This document shows positions 23,968 through 32,786 of a stretch of 64,000 nucleotides of DNA, in pieces. Source of the stretch: Leifsonia soli (lineage in GTDB: Bacteria > Actinomycetota > Actinomycetes > Actinomycetales > Microbacteriaceae); the NCBI RefSeq assembly GCF_013408745.1, contig NZ_JACCBJ010000001.1, forward strand, positions 2,852,001 through 2,916,000. The letters are read 5' to 3'. The position numbers and the translations under genes are program-made. The notes beneath the pieces were generated by a model that was not told the DNA's origin, ran no database searches, and saw only the letters and a list, made by a program, of their open reading frames with translations. How positions within the stretch are numbered: the first letter of the stretch is position 1; each line of letters begins with the position of its first letter.

Positions 23968-24589
23968 GGCGCTGGGCCAGCAGCCTGGCCAGGTGGGCGG
24001 CGTTCTTCGCCACGACGGCGTTCGTGCTCGTCACCGACTCGGGCGTCCCGTCGAGGTCCTTGTAGTCGACGGTCTGCATGGCCTCGCCGTTCCAGTACGT
24101 CGCGCCCTGCGACGGGATGCTGAAGCCGACGTCGTTGAGGCCCTGGAAGATGTCGGCGATGATGGCGTGCGCGCCGTCCTCATTGCCCACGACGCCGACG
24201 ATGCCCACCTTGCCCTCCACGAGGGGCCGCCCGTCGTCGTCCGTCTCGGAGAGCTCGGCGTCCAGGCGCTCCAGCGCCCGCTGCGCCACCGACGAGAGGT
24301 GGCCCATCCAGGTCGGGGTGACGATGAGAAGAATGTCCGAGGCGATGATCTGCTCGCGGATGTGCGGCCACTGGTCGCCGTCGCCCTCGTCGAGCTCCAC
24401 TCCGGGCTTGATGTCGTAGTCGACGAGGCGCACCGCGGTGCCGGTCACATCGTGGGTGGCCAGCTCGTCCAGAAGCTGGCGCGCCAGCAGCTGACTGCTC
24501 GACTCGCCCGGCGACGGCTTCAGCGTGCAGACGAGGGCGAGCGCGGTCAACGGTCTGGTCTGGTCGGTCATGCTGGTCTGGTCGGTCAT
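23960..24589 (-). CDS. Flavodoxin-fold NAD(P)H-dependent oxidoreductase
   Basis: A 209-residue flavoprotein of the NADPH-dependent FMN reductase/WrbA-like group. TLKPSPGESSSQLLARQLLDEL is the phosphate-binding loop, SDILLIVTPTWMGHLSSVAQRALERLD the second flavin loop and GVVGNEDGAHAIIADIFQGLNDVGF the third. Two in-frame ATGs at 24589 and 24571 arise from an 18-bp tandem repeat (MTDQTS/MTDQTR); the upstream one is used here. It is divergent from a promoter with overlapping palindromes that may control it too. Confidence 0.78.
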   Translation of the reverse strand: MTDQTSMTDQTRPLTALALVCTLKPSPGESSSQLLARQLLDELATHDVTGTAVRLVDYDIKPGVELDEGDGDQWPHIREQIIASDILLIVTPTWMGHLSSVAQRALERLDAELSETDDDGRPLVEGKVGIVGVVGNEDGAHAIIADIFQGLNDVGFSIPSQGATYWNGEAMQTVDYKDLDGTPESVTSTNAVVAKNAAHLARLLAQRPY

Positions 24590-24642
24590 GTCGCGAGTGA
24601 ACGCGCACCCGTTCTCGTCCGCAAGGGCCGCTCGGCACGCCT

Positions 24643-24670
24643 TGACCTTTCGGTCAGATGACCGTATGGA
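24643..24670 (+). promoter_or_regulatory. Leaderless promoter containing overlapping palindromes
   Basis: TTGACC (24642-24647) and TATGGA (24665-24670) are 17 nt apart. The spacer holds TGACC-N4-GGTCA (24643-24656) and CGGTCA-GA-TGACCG (24651-24664), sharing one half-site. This looks like a repressor operator (TetR/MarR-like spacing) between two divergent genes. Confidence 0.55.
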
Positions 24671-24676
24671 TTGGTG

Positions 24677-25015
24677 ATGAAGCGCATCCACTATGCGAGC
24701 GGTTCCCTCCTCACCGGAGACGACATCGCCGACGTCATCGTGCGCTTCGCCGCCGCGCTGGCGCAGAACAACGCCGCCGCCGAGATCCACGCCCCCGTGG
24801 TGGTGGACTCGGGAGGCACCGGGGAGGTCCTGCTGCTCCTCGGCCCGGCCAGCCAGATGCTGGCGGAGGACGCCGAGTACTCCGGCGCCGAGCTCCGCGA
24901 CGAGTCGTTCGTCGCGGAGTTCGAGCACCGCATCGCGGCCCTCGCGCCGCAGCGGGCGACCTTCGTCGAGCACGGGACGGAGGACATCCCGGACGTCGAC
25001 CTCGACCTGCTCTGA
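24677..25015 (+). CDS. Conserved protein of unknown function
   Basis: A 112-residue soluble protein: MKRIHYASGSLLTGDDIADVIVRFAAALAQNN, then two beta-like stretches (EIHAPVVVDSGGTGEVLLLLGPAS) and an acidic C-terminus ending DIPDVDLDLL. I do not recognise the family. The ATG at 24677 is selected because TATGGA lies exactly 6 nt upstream; GTG 24674 and TTG 24671 are in frame just before. Confidence 0.6.
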   Translation: MKRIHYASGSLLTGDDIADVIVRFAAALAQNNAAAEIHAPVVVDSGGTGEVLLLLGPASQMLAEDAEYSGAELRDESFVAEFEHRIAALAPQRATFVEHGTEDIPDVDLDLL

Positions 25016-25097
25016 GCGGCTCCGAAGCCGGGGCCGGGCTGGCACAACGCGGAGGGCCGCGTACTATCGGGCAGGAAACGACGACCGGGAGAGGTTC

Positions 25098-25379
25098 ATG
25101 CAGGTGTTCCACGTCTACATCGACGACCTGAGGTTCACCTTCGTCGACCGTGCTCCGGTCGAGGAGCTGAAGGCCCGGATCGTCCAGGCGAGCAGGAACG
25201 ACGGCGACTTCGTCTCCATCTCGCAGTCCAGCAGGCCCCCCAGCGAGATCTTCGTCACCGCGCAGACGCGCGTGCGGATCGAGACCGCCACCATCCCGCG
25301 CGACCCCGTCGCTTCCGGAGCGGTCGCCGGAGAGGACGACGACGACGCGTTCTGGTTCGACTTCGACTCGCTGGCCTGA
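25098..25379 (+). CDS. Small acidic protein of unknown function
   Basis: A 93-residue protein: FHVYIDDLRFTFVDRAPVEELKARIVQA is a probable strand-helix unit, and the tail EDDDDAFWFDFDSLA is strongly acidic. GGGAGAGG lies 6 nt before the ATG and TACTAT at 25061-25066 is a possible -10. Family not recognised. Confidence 0.6.
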   Translation: MQVFHVYIDDLRFTFVDRAPVEELKARIVQASRNDGDFVSISQSSRPPSEIFVTAQTRVRIETATIPRDPVASGAVAGEDDDDAFWFDFDSLA

Positions 25380-25424
25380 AGTCAACCGCTTCCCACCGGG
25401 TCGTCGACGGGGGATGCTCGTGTC

Positions 25425-26945
25425 ATGTCGACGACGTCCCTCTGGCTCGAGACCTCCCCGCCCATCCCGACCGACGCGTTCGAATGGGACGGGCGTTACG
25501 ACACCATCGTCGTCGGCGGCGGCCTGACCGGACTCGCGACCGCCCTCATGCTGGCCCGTTCGGGCATGCGCGTTCTGGTGCTCGAAGCGCGCAGCGTCGG
25601 CGCGGTCACCACCGGCAACACCACCGGGAAGGTGAGCCTGCTGCAGGGCACGACGCTCTCCTCCATCCGCCGTCATGCCTCCGAGGCCGTGCTCTGCGCG
25701 TACGTCGACGGCAACTCGGCCGGACAGGGCTGGCTGCTCGACTTCCTGGAGGAGCAGGCCGTTCCGTATGAGACGCGGGACGCCGTCACCTACGCGACGA
25801 CGCTCGACGGGCTGGACAAGCTGGATGCGGAACTCGCCGCCGCGCGTGTGGCGGGACTCGACGCCGTCGAGGAGCGCACCACCGAGCTCCCGTTCCCGGT
25901 GGAGGGCGCACTGACCCTGGGCGGCCAGGCGCAGGTACACCCGCTGAGGGTGCTTGCCGCCCTCGCAGCCGAGTTCCGGCGGCTCGGCGGCCGGATCGTG
26001 GAGGGCGAACGCGTCACCGACGTGTCCGCCGCGAAACCAGCGGTGGTCACCAGCACCTCCGGAACCTCCCGCGCCGACCAGGTCGTCCTCGCGACCGGCA
26101 CGCCCATCCTCGACCGCGGGCTGTACTTCGCGAAGGTCGAGCCGACGCGCTCCTACGTCACGGCCTTCCGGGTGCCCGGCGACATCCCGGAGGCGATGTA
26201 CCTCTCGGCCGACGCGCCCACCCGCTCGCTCCGCACCGCGACGGCGGCGGACGGCAGCCGACTGCTCCTCGTCGGCGGCAACGGGCACCCCGCCGGACGG
26301 GCGGACTCCCCGGCCGAGAAGCTCGCCGACCTGACCACGTGGGCCGAGCGCACCTTCCCGGGGGCGGAACGCACGCACTGGTGGGCGGCGCAGGACTACC
26401 GGTCGGCCAACCGCATCCCGTTCGTCGGCTGGCTTCCGCGGGGACGCGGCCGCGTCTACCTCGCGACCGGCTACGACAAGTGGGGGATGACGAACGCCAT
26501 CGCCTCCGCACTCAGCCTCACCGCCGACCTGACCGGGGAGACGCTGGAGTGGGCGCGGGTGATGCACCACCGGGTCACCCGGCCGGCCGACATCGCCTCG
26601 GGCGTCGCGATGAACGCGGGAGTCGGCAAGGCCGCCGTGACGGAATGGGCGTCCGCGCAGACCGCTCCCGAGGTCGGCGACGAGCCGGTCGCCGAGGGCA
26701 CCGGAACGGTCGGCCGCCGCGGCCGGACGCCGGTGGCCGTCTCGACGGTCGACGGGACGACGTGCGCGCTCACCGCCGTGTGCACTCACCTCGGCGGCGT
26801 GGTGCGCTGGAACGACGCCGAGCTGTCGTGGGACTGCCCGCTGCACGGGTCACGCTTCGCCCCAGACGGCACAGTGCTGGAGGGGCCGGCCACCCAGCCG
26901 CTCTCGCCCGCTCCCGCCGCGCGGCCGGCGGAGACCGGCGCCTGA
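25425..26945 (+). CDS. FAD-dependent oxidoreductase with C-terminal Rieske domain
   Basis: A 506-residue DAO-type flavoprotein fused to a Rieske [2Fe-2S] domain. YDTIVVGGGLTGLATALMLARSG near residue 25 is the FAD-binding motif and GKVSLLQGTTLSSI follows the glycine-oxidase-like pattern. Near residues 445-480 CTHLGG and CPLHGSRF supply the C-x-H and C-x-x-H cluster ligands. Many actinobacteria carry this fusion; the substrate is not known. It is a single transcription unit. Confidence 0.83.
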   Translation: MSTTSLWLETSPPIPTDAFEWDGRYDTIVVGGGLTGLATALMLARSGMRVLVLEARSVGAVTTGNTTGKVSLLQGTTLSSIRRHASEAVLCAYVDGNSAGQGWLLDFLEEQAVPYETRDAVTYATTLDGLDKLDAELAAARVAGLDAVEERTTELPFPVEGALTLGGQAQVHPLRVLAALAAEFRRLGGRIVEGERVTDVSAAKPAVVTSTSGTSRADQVVLATGTPILDRGLYFAKVEPTRSYVTAFRVPGDIPEAMYLSADAPTRSLRTATAADGSRLLLVGGNGHPAGRADSPAEKLADLTTWAERTFPGAERTHWWAAQDYRSANRIPFVGWLPRGRGRVYLATGYDKWGMTNAIASALSLTADLTGETLEWARVMHHRVTRPADIASGVAMNAGVGKAAVTEWASAQTAPEVGDEPVAEGTGTVGRRGRTPVAVSTVDGTTCALTAVCTHLGGVVRWNDAELSWDCPLHGSRFAPDGTVLEGPATQPLSPAPAARPAETGA

Positions 26946-27021
26946 CGAGCCGCCCCCGAGCGCACCGCGGCGCCCAGGCCGGGCCTAGTCAGCCCGATCC
27001 GCCCGGGAGTAGGGTCGCGGC

Positions 27022-27672
27022 ATGACGAATCCAGACGACGAGAGCACACCGCGCCCCGCCGGACCCACCGGGGCAGGCGAGCCGGTCAGCCCGCCGCCGG
27101 CATCCGACCCGACCCCTCCTCCGCCGCCGCCCAGCCAGGGCTTCCCCGCCGCACCGCCGCCCCCTCCGAGCAGCCCCCCGGCCGCAGGAGCAGCCGGCGC
27201 CTCGACGGTCGCGCCGACTGCACCCCCGACCACGGTCAACATCGCCTTCTGGCTGTACATCGTCGGCGCGGTGCTGAGCGTGGTCAGCGGCATCATCACG
27301 ATCGCCGTCGTCTCGGGCTCGCGCGCGGACCAGGTGCGCATCATCGAGCAGCAGGGCGGCGACCTCAAGGGCCTCACGGCGCAGCAGGTCGCGGACGCCT
27401 CCGTCACCTTCCTGGTGACGTGGTCGATCGTCACACTGATCTTCTGGGCCATCGTGTTCGTCCTCTTCGCCTACTTCATGCGTCGCGGAGCGAACTGGGC
27501 GCGCATCGTGCTCACGGTGCTCACCGTCCTCTCGCTGCTGAACCTGCTCACCGGATTCGGCACGGGGCTCCTGCAGGTGCTCGCGACGATCGTCGCGGTC
27601 GTGCTGATGTGGCTGCGCCCCTCGAGCGCGTACTTCGCGGCGGTCAAGGCCGCAAAGGGACCCCGCGTCTGA
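27022..27672 (+). CDS. Proline-rich membrane protein
   Basis: A 216-residue protein. The first ~75 residues are Pro/Ala-rich and disordered (PPPPPPSQGFPAAPPPPPSS). Then come three to four membrane helices (FWLYIVGAVLSVVSGIITIAVV; FLVTWSIVTLIFWAIVFVLFAYFM; VLTVLTVLSLLNLLTGFGTGLL). This is a common actinobacterial architecture of unknown function. ATG with TAGGGT exactly 6 nt upstream. Confidence 0.7.
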   Translation: MTNPDDESTPRPAGPTGAGEPVSPPPASDPTPPPPPPSQGFPAAPPPPPSSPPAAGAAGASTVAPTAPPTTVNIAFWLYIVGAVLSVVSGIITIAVVSGSRADQVRIIEQQGGDLKGLTAQQVADASVTFLVTWSIVTLIFWAIVFVLFAYFMRRGANWARIVLTVLTVLSLLNLLTGFGTGLLQVLATIVAVVLMWLRPSSAYFAAVKAAKGPRV

Positions 27673-27697
27673 CCCCTCCCGCGCGTACACTCGCCGC

Positions 27698-28603
27698 ATG
27701 GACCTGCGGGAGGTGGCCGGCAAGCTGTACTCGGTGGCACCGGCCGACTTCATCGCCCGCCGCAACGCCGCCGCGGCGGGCGCCGACCGGTCGACGGCCC
27801 AGCAGATCAAGACGCTGCGCAAGCCGTCGGCGTCGGCGGCCGCCATCAACGCGCTCACCCGTGAGCATCCCGACCTGGTCGGCGATGTGCTGCAGATCGG
27901 CTCGCGGATGCGCGACGCCTTCGCGTCGCGCGACCGCGCTGAGATCCGGGCACTGACACAGGAACGCCAGCGGCTGCTGCAGCGCGCCACCGAGGGGCTG
28001 GACCTCAGCCCGGCCGTGCAGCGCGAGGTCGAGGAGACCCTTCAGGCAGCCGTGATCGATCCGGCCGCAGCCGCGGCGGTGCGCAGCGGGATGCTGATCC
28101 GCGCCCTGGAATCCACCGGCCTCGAGCAGGTGGACGTCTCGGACGCCGTCGCCCTGCCGATCGACATCGAGGACTTCCCCGCGCCGCGACCGGGCCGCCC
28201 GAAGAGCCGGGCTGGGAGCGGCGGCGGCCGTGCAGCCGAGGCGGGCGACGAGACATCGGCCGGAGCCGGGCCCGACGAGTCCGGTGAGCCCGACGAGTCC
28301 GATGAGCCCGACGAGTCGCCGAGCGAACGGCGGGAGCGTCAGCGCCGCATCCGGGCCGCCGAGAAGGTACTCGCCCGCGCCCGCGAAGACGCGGAGGCCG
28401 TCGACGACGAGCTCGACGAGACGGTGGATCACCGCGGCGACCTGGAGTCCGAGCGCGACGCGCTGCAACGGCGCCTCCAGCGGATCACGGACGACCTGAG
28501 CGAGACACGCGCCGCCGAACGCGAGCTGCGCTCCCGTCTGTCGGACGCGCAACGAGCGGTCCGCGAAGCGGAGAAGGCCCTGCGCGACGCACGCGACGAC
28601 TGA
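27698..28603 (+). CDS. Coiled-coil protein of unknown function
   Basis: A 301-residue helical protein. An N-terminal conserved region (MDLREVAGKLYSVAPADFIARRNAAAA...LRKPSASAAAINALTRE) is followed by an acidic repeat (DESGEPDESDEPDES) encoded by a direct repeat, and a long coiled coil from about residue 205 to the end. A TACACT hexamer lies 6 nt before the ATG. Transposon or phage relation is not seen; similar proteins are conserved in actinobacteria without known role. Confidence 0.65.
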   Translation: MDLREVAGKLYSVAPADFIARRNAAAAGADRSTAQQIKTLRKPSASAAAINALTREHPDLVGDVLQIGSRMRDAFASRDRAEIRALTQERQRLLQRATEGLDLSPAVQREVEETLQAAVIDPAAAAAVRSGMLIRALESTGLEQVDVSDAVALPIDIEDFPAPRPGRPKSRAGSGGGRAAEAGDETSAGAGPDESGEPDESDEPDESPSERRERQRRIRAAEKVLARAREDAEAVDDELDETVDHRGDLESERDALQRRLQRITDDLSETRAAERELRSRLSDAQRAVREAEKALRDARDD

Positions 28604-28612
28604 GAGAGGGGG

Positions 28613-28930
28613 TCAGCCGGGAAGGTGACGGCTGAGTTCGTCCTCTGGCATGATCACCATGCCGCCGGTGCGCTGCGAGGTGTGCATCAGCGCTTCGAGC
28701 CACTGCGGGTTGATGGCGGGCGGGCGGCTCCCGCTGAACTGGAACGCCAGCGGAACCTCGCGGCTGATCCAGAGCGAGACGCGGCCCGAACCCTGCTCGA
28801 CGGGCACATCCCAATTCAGCAGAAAGCTCTCGTGGCGGCGCAGCTTGGCGACGATCGCAAGCTTGACGTGGCTGAGCACTCGATCGTCGAGGTCATACTC
28901 CTGGCCTGCGCCGTAGACGAGTTTTCCCAT
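28613..28930 (-). CDS. Microbacteriaceae-type small conserved protein (MGKLVYG family)
   Basis: A 105-residue protein beginning MGKLVYGAGQEYDLDDRVLSHV, with HESFLLNWDVPVEQGSGRVSLWIS in the middle. Proteins of this shape are abundant in Microbacteriaceae and are often mislabelled ATP-dependent DNA ligase; the function is unknown. A GAGGA site precedes the ATG. It converges with the coiled-coil gene with a 9-nt gap. Confidence 0.65.
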   Translation of the reverse strand: MGKLVYGAGQEYDLDDRVLSHVKLAIVAKLRRHESFLLNWDVPVEQGSGRVSLWISREVPLAFQFSGSRPPAINPQWLEALMHTSQRTGGMVIMPEDELSRHLPG

Positions 28931-29344
28931 GGTCCTCATAGTGCCCTAACGACGCACGCAAATCCTCTCGCGTCAGGGGGATTGACTCCGGGACCGGACC
29001 GTGGTTAAGAGGTCGGCCGCCAGGAGCGCCTGCAGTATGAAGATGCGCAGTTCGCAGTCACGCAACCCGACGAATGGGATCTGAACCCTGGGAGCGGCCT
29101 GGCAACAGGGCCGATCCGCCATCCGTTCCCGCCGCGCCTCCGGATGACTCCCCGGCGGGCGGTCCCTCCCCCGCCGGGAACAGGCGCGGCACGCCGATGG
29201 CGACCAGGGGCGCGCGGCGTGCCGCGACCTGTGCTCCGGCGTCGAATCGCCCGTACCCCTCGACACCGCGTCGCAGCCCGCCGATAGGGTGGTCGGACGG
29301 GCGGTCCGAGGTGCGGGCGGCACGGATGACGTGAGGGGGTGCGC
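28931..29344. other. Interval without a recognisable gene
   Basis: About 410 nt between two genes. Reading frames here are short and lack coding character. GATAGGGTGG near 29282 could be a -10 for the ABC operon, and GAGGGGG (29333-29339) is its ribosome site. Nothing else is supported. Confidence 0.4.
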
Positions 29345-30112
29345 GTGGCGGAGGACGACGGCCTCGCGATCAGGATCCGCGGGCTGCACAAGCGGTTCGG
29401 GCAGAAGGTCGCGGTCGACGGGATCGATCTCGACGTGCCGTCCGGCAGCTTCTACGGGCTGGTCGGACCGAACGGCGCGGGCAAGACCACCACGCTGAGC
29501 ATGGCGACCGGGCTGCTCCGCCCGGACGCCGGCGAGGTGCTCATCCACGGCGTCGACATGTGGAAGGATCCGCTGGCGACGAAGGCCATGGTGGGCGTGC
29601 TGTCGGACGGCGTCCGGCTGTTCGACCGCCTCACCGGCCAGCAGCTGGTCGAGTACGCCGGGCTCCTGAGCGGGATGGACCGCCCGACCGCGCAGCAGCG
29701 CACCCACGACCTCCTTCAGCTGCTCGACCTGGAGTCGGCCGGCGGCACGCTCGTCGTCGACTACTCCGCGGGCATGACGAAGAAGATCGCGTTGGCCGCC
29801 GCCATGGTGCACGCGCCGCGCGTCCTCATGCTCGACGAGCCGTTCGAGTCGGTCGACCCCGTGTCCGCCGCGAACATCCGCGACATCCTCCGCACCTACG
29901 TCGACGGCGGCGGCACGGTCGTGGTCTCGTCGCACGTGATGGATCTGGTGGAGCGGATGTGCGACCACGTCGCCGTCATCACCGCGGGCCGCGTCGTCGC
30001 CGCGGGCTCGGTGGACGATGTGCGCGCGGGATCCACGCTCGAGGACCGTTTCGTCGCGCTGGTCGGCGGGCGCCGCGTCGGGGAGGGGCCGGAGTGGTTG
30101 CGACACTCGTAA
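29345..30112 (+). CDS. ABC transporter ATP-binding protein
   Basis: A 255-residue ABC-2-type ATPase. Walker A GPNGAGKTT, Walker B VLMLDEPFESVDP and H-loop VVVSSHV are present. The signature reads YSAGMTKK instead of LSGGQ, typical of a divergent subfamily. GTG at 29345 is preferred over 29339 because the GAGGGGG ribosome site would have no spacing to the earlier codon. The gene overlaps the permease by 19 nt. Confidence 0.83.
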   Translation: MAEDDGLAIRIRGLHKRFGQKVAVDGIDLDVPSGSFYGLVGPNGAGKTTTLSMATGLLRPDAGEVLIHGVDMWKDPLATKAMVGVLSDGVRLFDRLTGQQLVEYAGLLSGMDRPTAQQRTHDLLQLLDLESAGGTLVVDYSAGMTKKIALAAAMVHAPRVLMLDEPFESVDPVSAANIRDILRTYVDGGGTVVVSSHVMDLVERMCDHVAVITAGRVVAAGSVDDVRAGSTLEDRFVALVGGRRVGEGPEWLRHS

Positions 30113-31665
30113 GGCTCCGCCTGCTCGTCCTCAAGAACTCGTTCCGCCGGAGCACCGGGCAGCTGGTGGCCGTGGTCATCGGCGCGATCTACGGCGCGGT
30201 CGGCCTCGTGGTCGTGCTCGGCGCGCTCGTCGGCCTGTCGTTCGCACCCGCGGAGGTCGCGACGACGGCCGTGGTGCTGGCGGGCTCGGCCGCCGTGCTC
30301 GGCTGGGCGGTGCTTCCGCTCCTGCTCTCGGGCGTCGAGCAGACGCTCGACCCCGGGCATCTCGCGGTCTACCCGATCGCCCTGCGGCCTCTGATGATCG
30401 GGATGCTGCTGAGCGGCGCGGTCGGCGTGGCGGGCGCCGCGACGACGCTCGCTTCGCTCGGAACCGCCCTGCCCTGGCTGCACTCGCCGGGCGTCGCACT
30501 GATCGCCCTGGTGACGGGTGTGCTCGGCGCCGCGACCTGCATCGTCGTGTCGCGCGCGGTCACCTCCATCGCGAGCGGGCTGTCGTCGGGCCGCCGGTTC
30601 CGTGAGGCGAGCGGGCTCCTCATCCTGATCCCGCTCATCCTCGCCGGCCCGATCATCATCGGCATCACCAGTGGCCTGCGGTCGTCGGCGGACGCCCTGC
30701 CCGCCGTCGCGGAGGGTCTCGGCTGGTCGCCGCTCGGCGCGGTCTGGGCGGTGCCCGGCGCCGTCGCCGCGGGCGATCCGCTCGGCGCCCTGCTGCGGCT
30801 GCTCATCGCCGTTGCGACCTTCGCCGTGCTCTGGGCGGTGTGGCGCTGGGGCCTCGCGCGCTCGCTGGTGACCCCGGCGCGCGCCTCGTCGCGCGTCCGC
30901 GCGCCGGGCACGTCCGGCCTGTTCGGCATCCTGCCCGGAACGCAGGCGGGTGCCATCGCGGCTCGCTGCCTGACCTACTGGTTCCGCGACCCGCGCTACC
31001 TGCGGCAGCTGCTCGTCATCCCGCTGCTGCCGGCGATCATGTGGTTCTACTCGAGCATCAACCACTCGACCGGCTACTTCTTCGCCGCCGGTCCGGTGGT
31101 CGCGTTCTCCCTCGGCATCGGGATGATCGCCGACGTGTCGTACGACTCGACCGCGTTCGCGCTCCACGTGTCGAAGGCCGTTCCCGGTCGCGCGGACCGC
31201 TGGGGACGTGCCTCGGCGATGCTGACGTTCGGCATCCCCGCCGTCGTGATCGTCTCCATCGGCTCCACGGCCTTCGAGGGCGATTGGCTGCCCGCGCCCG
31301 GCCTGCTCGGGCTCTCGCTCGGGATGCTGCTCAGCGGCGCCGCCGTCTGCGCGGTGACGTCTGCTCGCTTCGTCTTCCCGGTCCCGGAGCCCGGAGACAA
31401 CCCGTTCCGGTCGCGCCCAGGCGCCAACATCTCGCTTCTGGGCCCGACATTCGCCGCGTGGGGCGTCATGGCCGTGCTGTGCCTGCCCGAGATCGTGCTG
31501 CTGGTCGTCTCCCTGGTCACCCGCGAGGCGATCTGGGGCTGGCTCGGGCTCGCGGCCGGTGTCGTCCTCGGCGCTGTGCTGCTCGCGATCGGCGTGCGCG
31601 TCGGCGGCCGGGTGGTGGATGCGCGCGCCCCGGAGCTGCTCCTGCAGCTGCGGAAGGACGCCTGA
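30094..31665 (+). CDS. ABC transporter permease
   Basis: A 523-residue integral membrane protein with about twelve helices in two halves and the hydrophilic FRDPRYLRQLLVIPLLP segment between. It pairs with the upstream ATPase (19-nt overlap, GTG start with GGGAGGGG 6-8 nt upstream). Substrate and direction are unknown. It is the last gene of the backbone before the accessory island. Confidence 0.8.
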   Translation: MVATLVRLRLLVLKNSFRRSTGQLVAVVIGAIYGAVGLVVVLGALVGLSFAPAEVATTAVVLAGSAAVLGWAVLPLLLSGVEQTLDPGHLAVYPIALRPLMIGMLLSGAVGVAGAATTLASLGTALPWLHSPGVALIALVTGVLGAATCIVVSRAVTSIASGLSSGRRFREASGLLILIPLILAGPIIIGITSGLRSSADALPAVAEGLGWSPLGAVWAVPGAVAAGDPLGALLRLLIAVATFAVLWAVWRWGLARSLVTPARASSRVRAPGTSGLFGILPGTQAGAIAARCLTYWFRDPRYLRQLLVIPLLPAIMWFYSSINHSTGYFFAAGPVVAFSLGIGMIADVSYDSTAFALHVSKAVPGRADRWGRASAMLTFGIPAVVIVSIGSTAFEGDWLPAPGLLGLSLGMLLSGAAVCAVTSARFVFPVPEPGDNPFRSRPGANISLLGPTFAAWGVMAVLCLPEIVLLVVSLVTREAIWGWLGLAAGVVLGAVLLAIGVRVGGRVVDARAPELLLQLRKDA

Positions 31666-31682
31666 GGCGCGCATCCACGCCC

Positions 31683-31740
31683 CGAGGTGCACGTTGTTGC
31701 GGTCTGACGCGGCGTGTCGCCCGCACCTGCGTGCACCTCG
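31683..31740. repeat. Inverted repeat at the start of the accessory island
   Basis: An 11-bp perfect inverted repeat, CGAGGTGCACG (31683-31693) and CGTGCACCTCG (31730-31740), separated by 36 nt that contain a weaker internal repeat. It starts 17 nt after the permease stop, so it may end that operon or be an extragenic palindrome. Confidence 0.55.
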
Positions 31741-32276
31741 CGCATCGCGGACCGCTCAGGATGGAGTGGATGCGCGACGCGCGTGCGCCGCATCCAGCAC
31801 TCCGGTCAGGACGGCCTGCCACCCCTCCCTGAGTTGCGAGATGACGTCCGCACTCGTCGCGAATTCACGCATCCGCTCGCGACTCGATCAGCCGTGTCGG
31901 TGATGGTGCCCGATTGCATTGAATGTCACACAAGATCGGCGGCGTCACGCGAAGCGGGCGCGCTTTGTCATTGCACAATCATCGCCACCGCAGCGAAAAA
32001 GTCGGCGGGGAGTGGATCATCATCGAGTGTTCGATCTGCGGCAGCCATCGCAGAGTGCCTTCCCTACCTGCAGCCCGGGAGCGAGCGGTTCATGCGGGCG
32101 CGTTCCGGATTCAGCCAGGTCTCGGGCGAAAGTGTCGAGCGTCGCAATCCGGGGAGTTCCGCGTCGACCGCGATCGATCTGCCTCCCCAACGGGGGACGG
32201 CTTTGAGAAGGGCGGACGTGAGAACCTCATTGAGAAGCTCTCGAGCATGGCAACATAACGAATCTGGGGGAACCAT
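31741..32276. other. Boundary interval between backbone and accessory island
   Basis: No well-supported gene. Composition is less GC-rich than the genes on the left. A small plus-strand frame at 31923-32258 is listed separately. No tRNA fragment, attachment duplicate or transposon end could be identified by eye. Confidence 0.35.
31923..32258 (+). CDS. Doubtful small protein upstream of Thoeris
   Basis: An open frame of 111 codons with GC-rich third positions, containing EWIIIECSICGSHRRVPSL and ending ENLIEKLSSMAT. It ends 18 nt before thsB on the same strand. No family is recognised and no good ribosome site is seen, so it may be chance or a decayed gene. Confidence 0.28.
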   Translation: MSHKIGGVTRSGRALSLHNHRHRSEKVGGEWIIIECSICGSHRRVPSLPAARERAVHAGAFRIQPGLGRKCRASQSGEFRVDRDRSASPTGDGFEKGGRENLIEKLSSMAT

Positions 32277-32786
32277 TTGAGCTACCGCAACAAAACCTAC
32301 GTCGCCTTCGCGAGCGAGAACATCAAGTCGTATCGGCTGATGGAGGCCTGGCGCGAGAACAAGCACATCGACTTTAACTTCTACGACGCGCATGACCTCA
32401 ATGTCTCTCGCGATACCAGTCAGCCCGAAACTATCAAGCGGAACCTCCGCGAACGGATGAAGAACGCGAAGCAAGTTGTCCTCTTAGGAAGTTCGGACGC
32501 GAAGAGAAAGGGATCCGATGGCGCCTCATTCCTCGCACATGAGGTCAAGGTGCTGATGGAGTTCAACCTTCCGGTTGTGGTCGCCAATCTCGACGGCGAC
32601 CGCACCATCGACCGCAACTTCATTCCCACCCCGCTTCTGAACGCCGACTACTACACGGTCTCGGTTTCTTTCCAGCCTGCAATCATCAGGTTCGCTCTGG
32701 ACGGGTATGTTCCCGCTTTCGCCGCGGGCAACAAGTCGGGACCCCACTATTACAAGGAAGAGATCTACACCAAGCTGGGCCTGTGA
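32277..32786 (+). CDS. thsB: TIR-like protein ThsB (type II Thoeris)
   Basis: A 169-residue TIR-like (DUF1863/MTH538-type) protein. TYVAFASENIKSYRLMEAWRENKHIDFNFYDAHD is the first strand and loop; ERMKNAKQVVLLGSSDAK and FLAHEVKVLMEFNLPVVVANLD follow the fold. The likely catalytic acid is the Glu of LAHEVK. In Thoeris the TIR protein senses phage and makes an NAD-derived signal. The TTG start (preceded by TGGGGGAA) is the only reasonable one. Its stop overlaps the ATG of the next gene by one base (TGATG). Confidence 0.8.
   Translation: MSYRNKTYVAFASENIKSYRLMEAWRENKHIDFNFYDAHDLNVSRDTSQPETIKRNLRERMKNAKQVVLLGSSDAKRKGSDGASFLAHEVKVLMEFNLPVVVANLDGDRTIDRNFIPTPLLNADYYTVSVSFQPAIIRFALDGYVPAFAAGNKSGPHYYKEEIYTKLGL

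Noticed and set aside
24735..26846. A 703-codon open frame on the minus strand opposite the FAD-Rieske gene
   Set aside because: It is the antisense shadow of a clearly conserved gene in GC-rich DNA and its translation shows no domain.
31714..32280. A 188-codon plus-strand frame upstream of thsB
   Set aside because: Ser/Ala-rich with no protein-like pattern; it runs into the thsB start. The smaller frame at 31923 is slightly better and is listed with low confidence.
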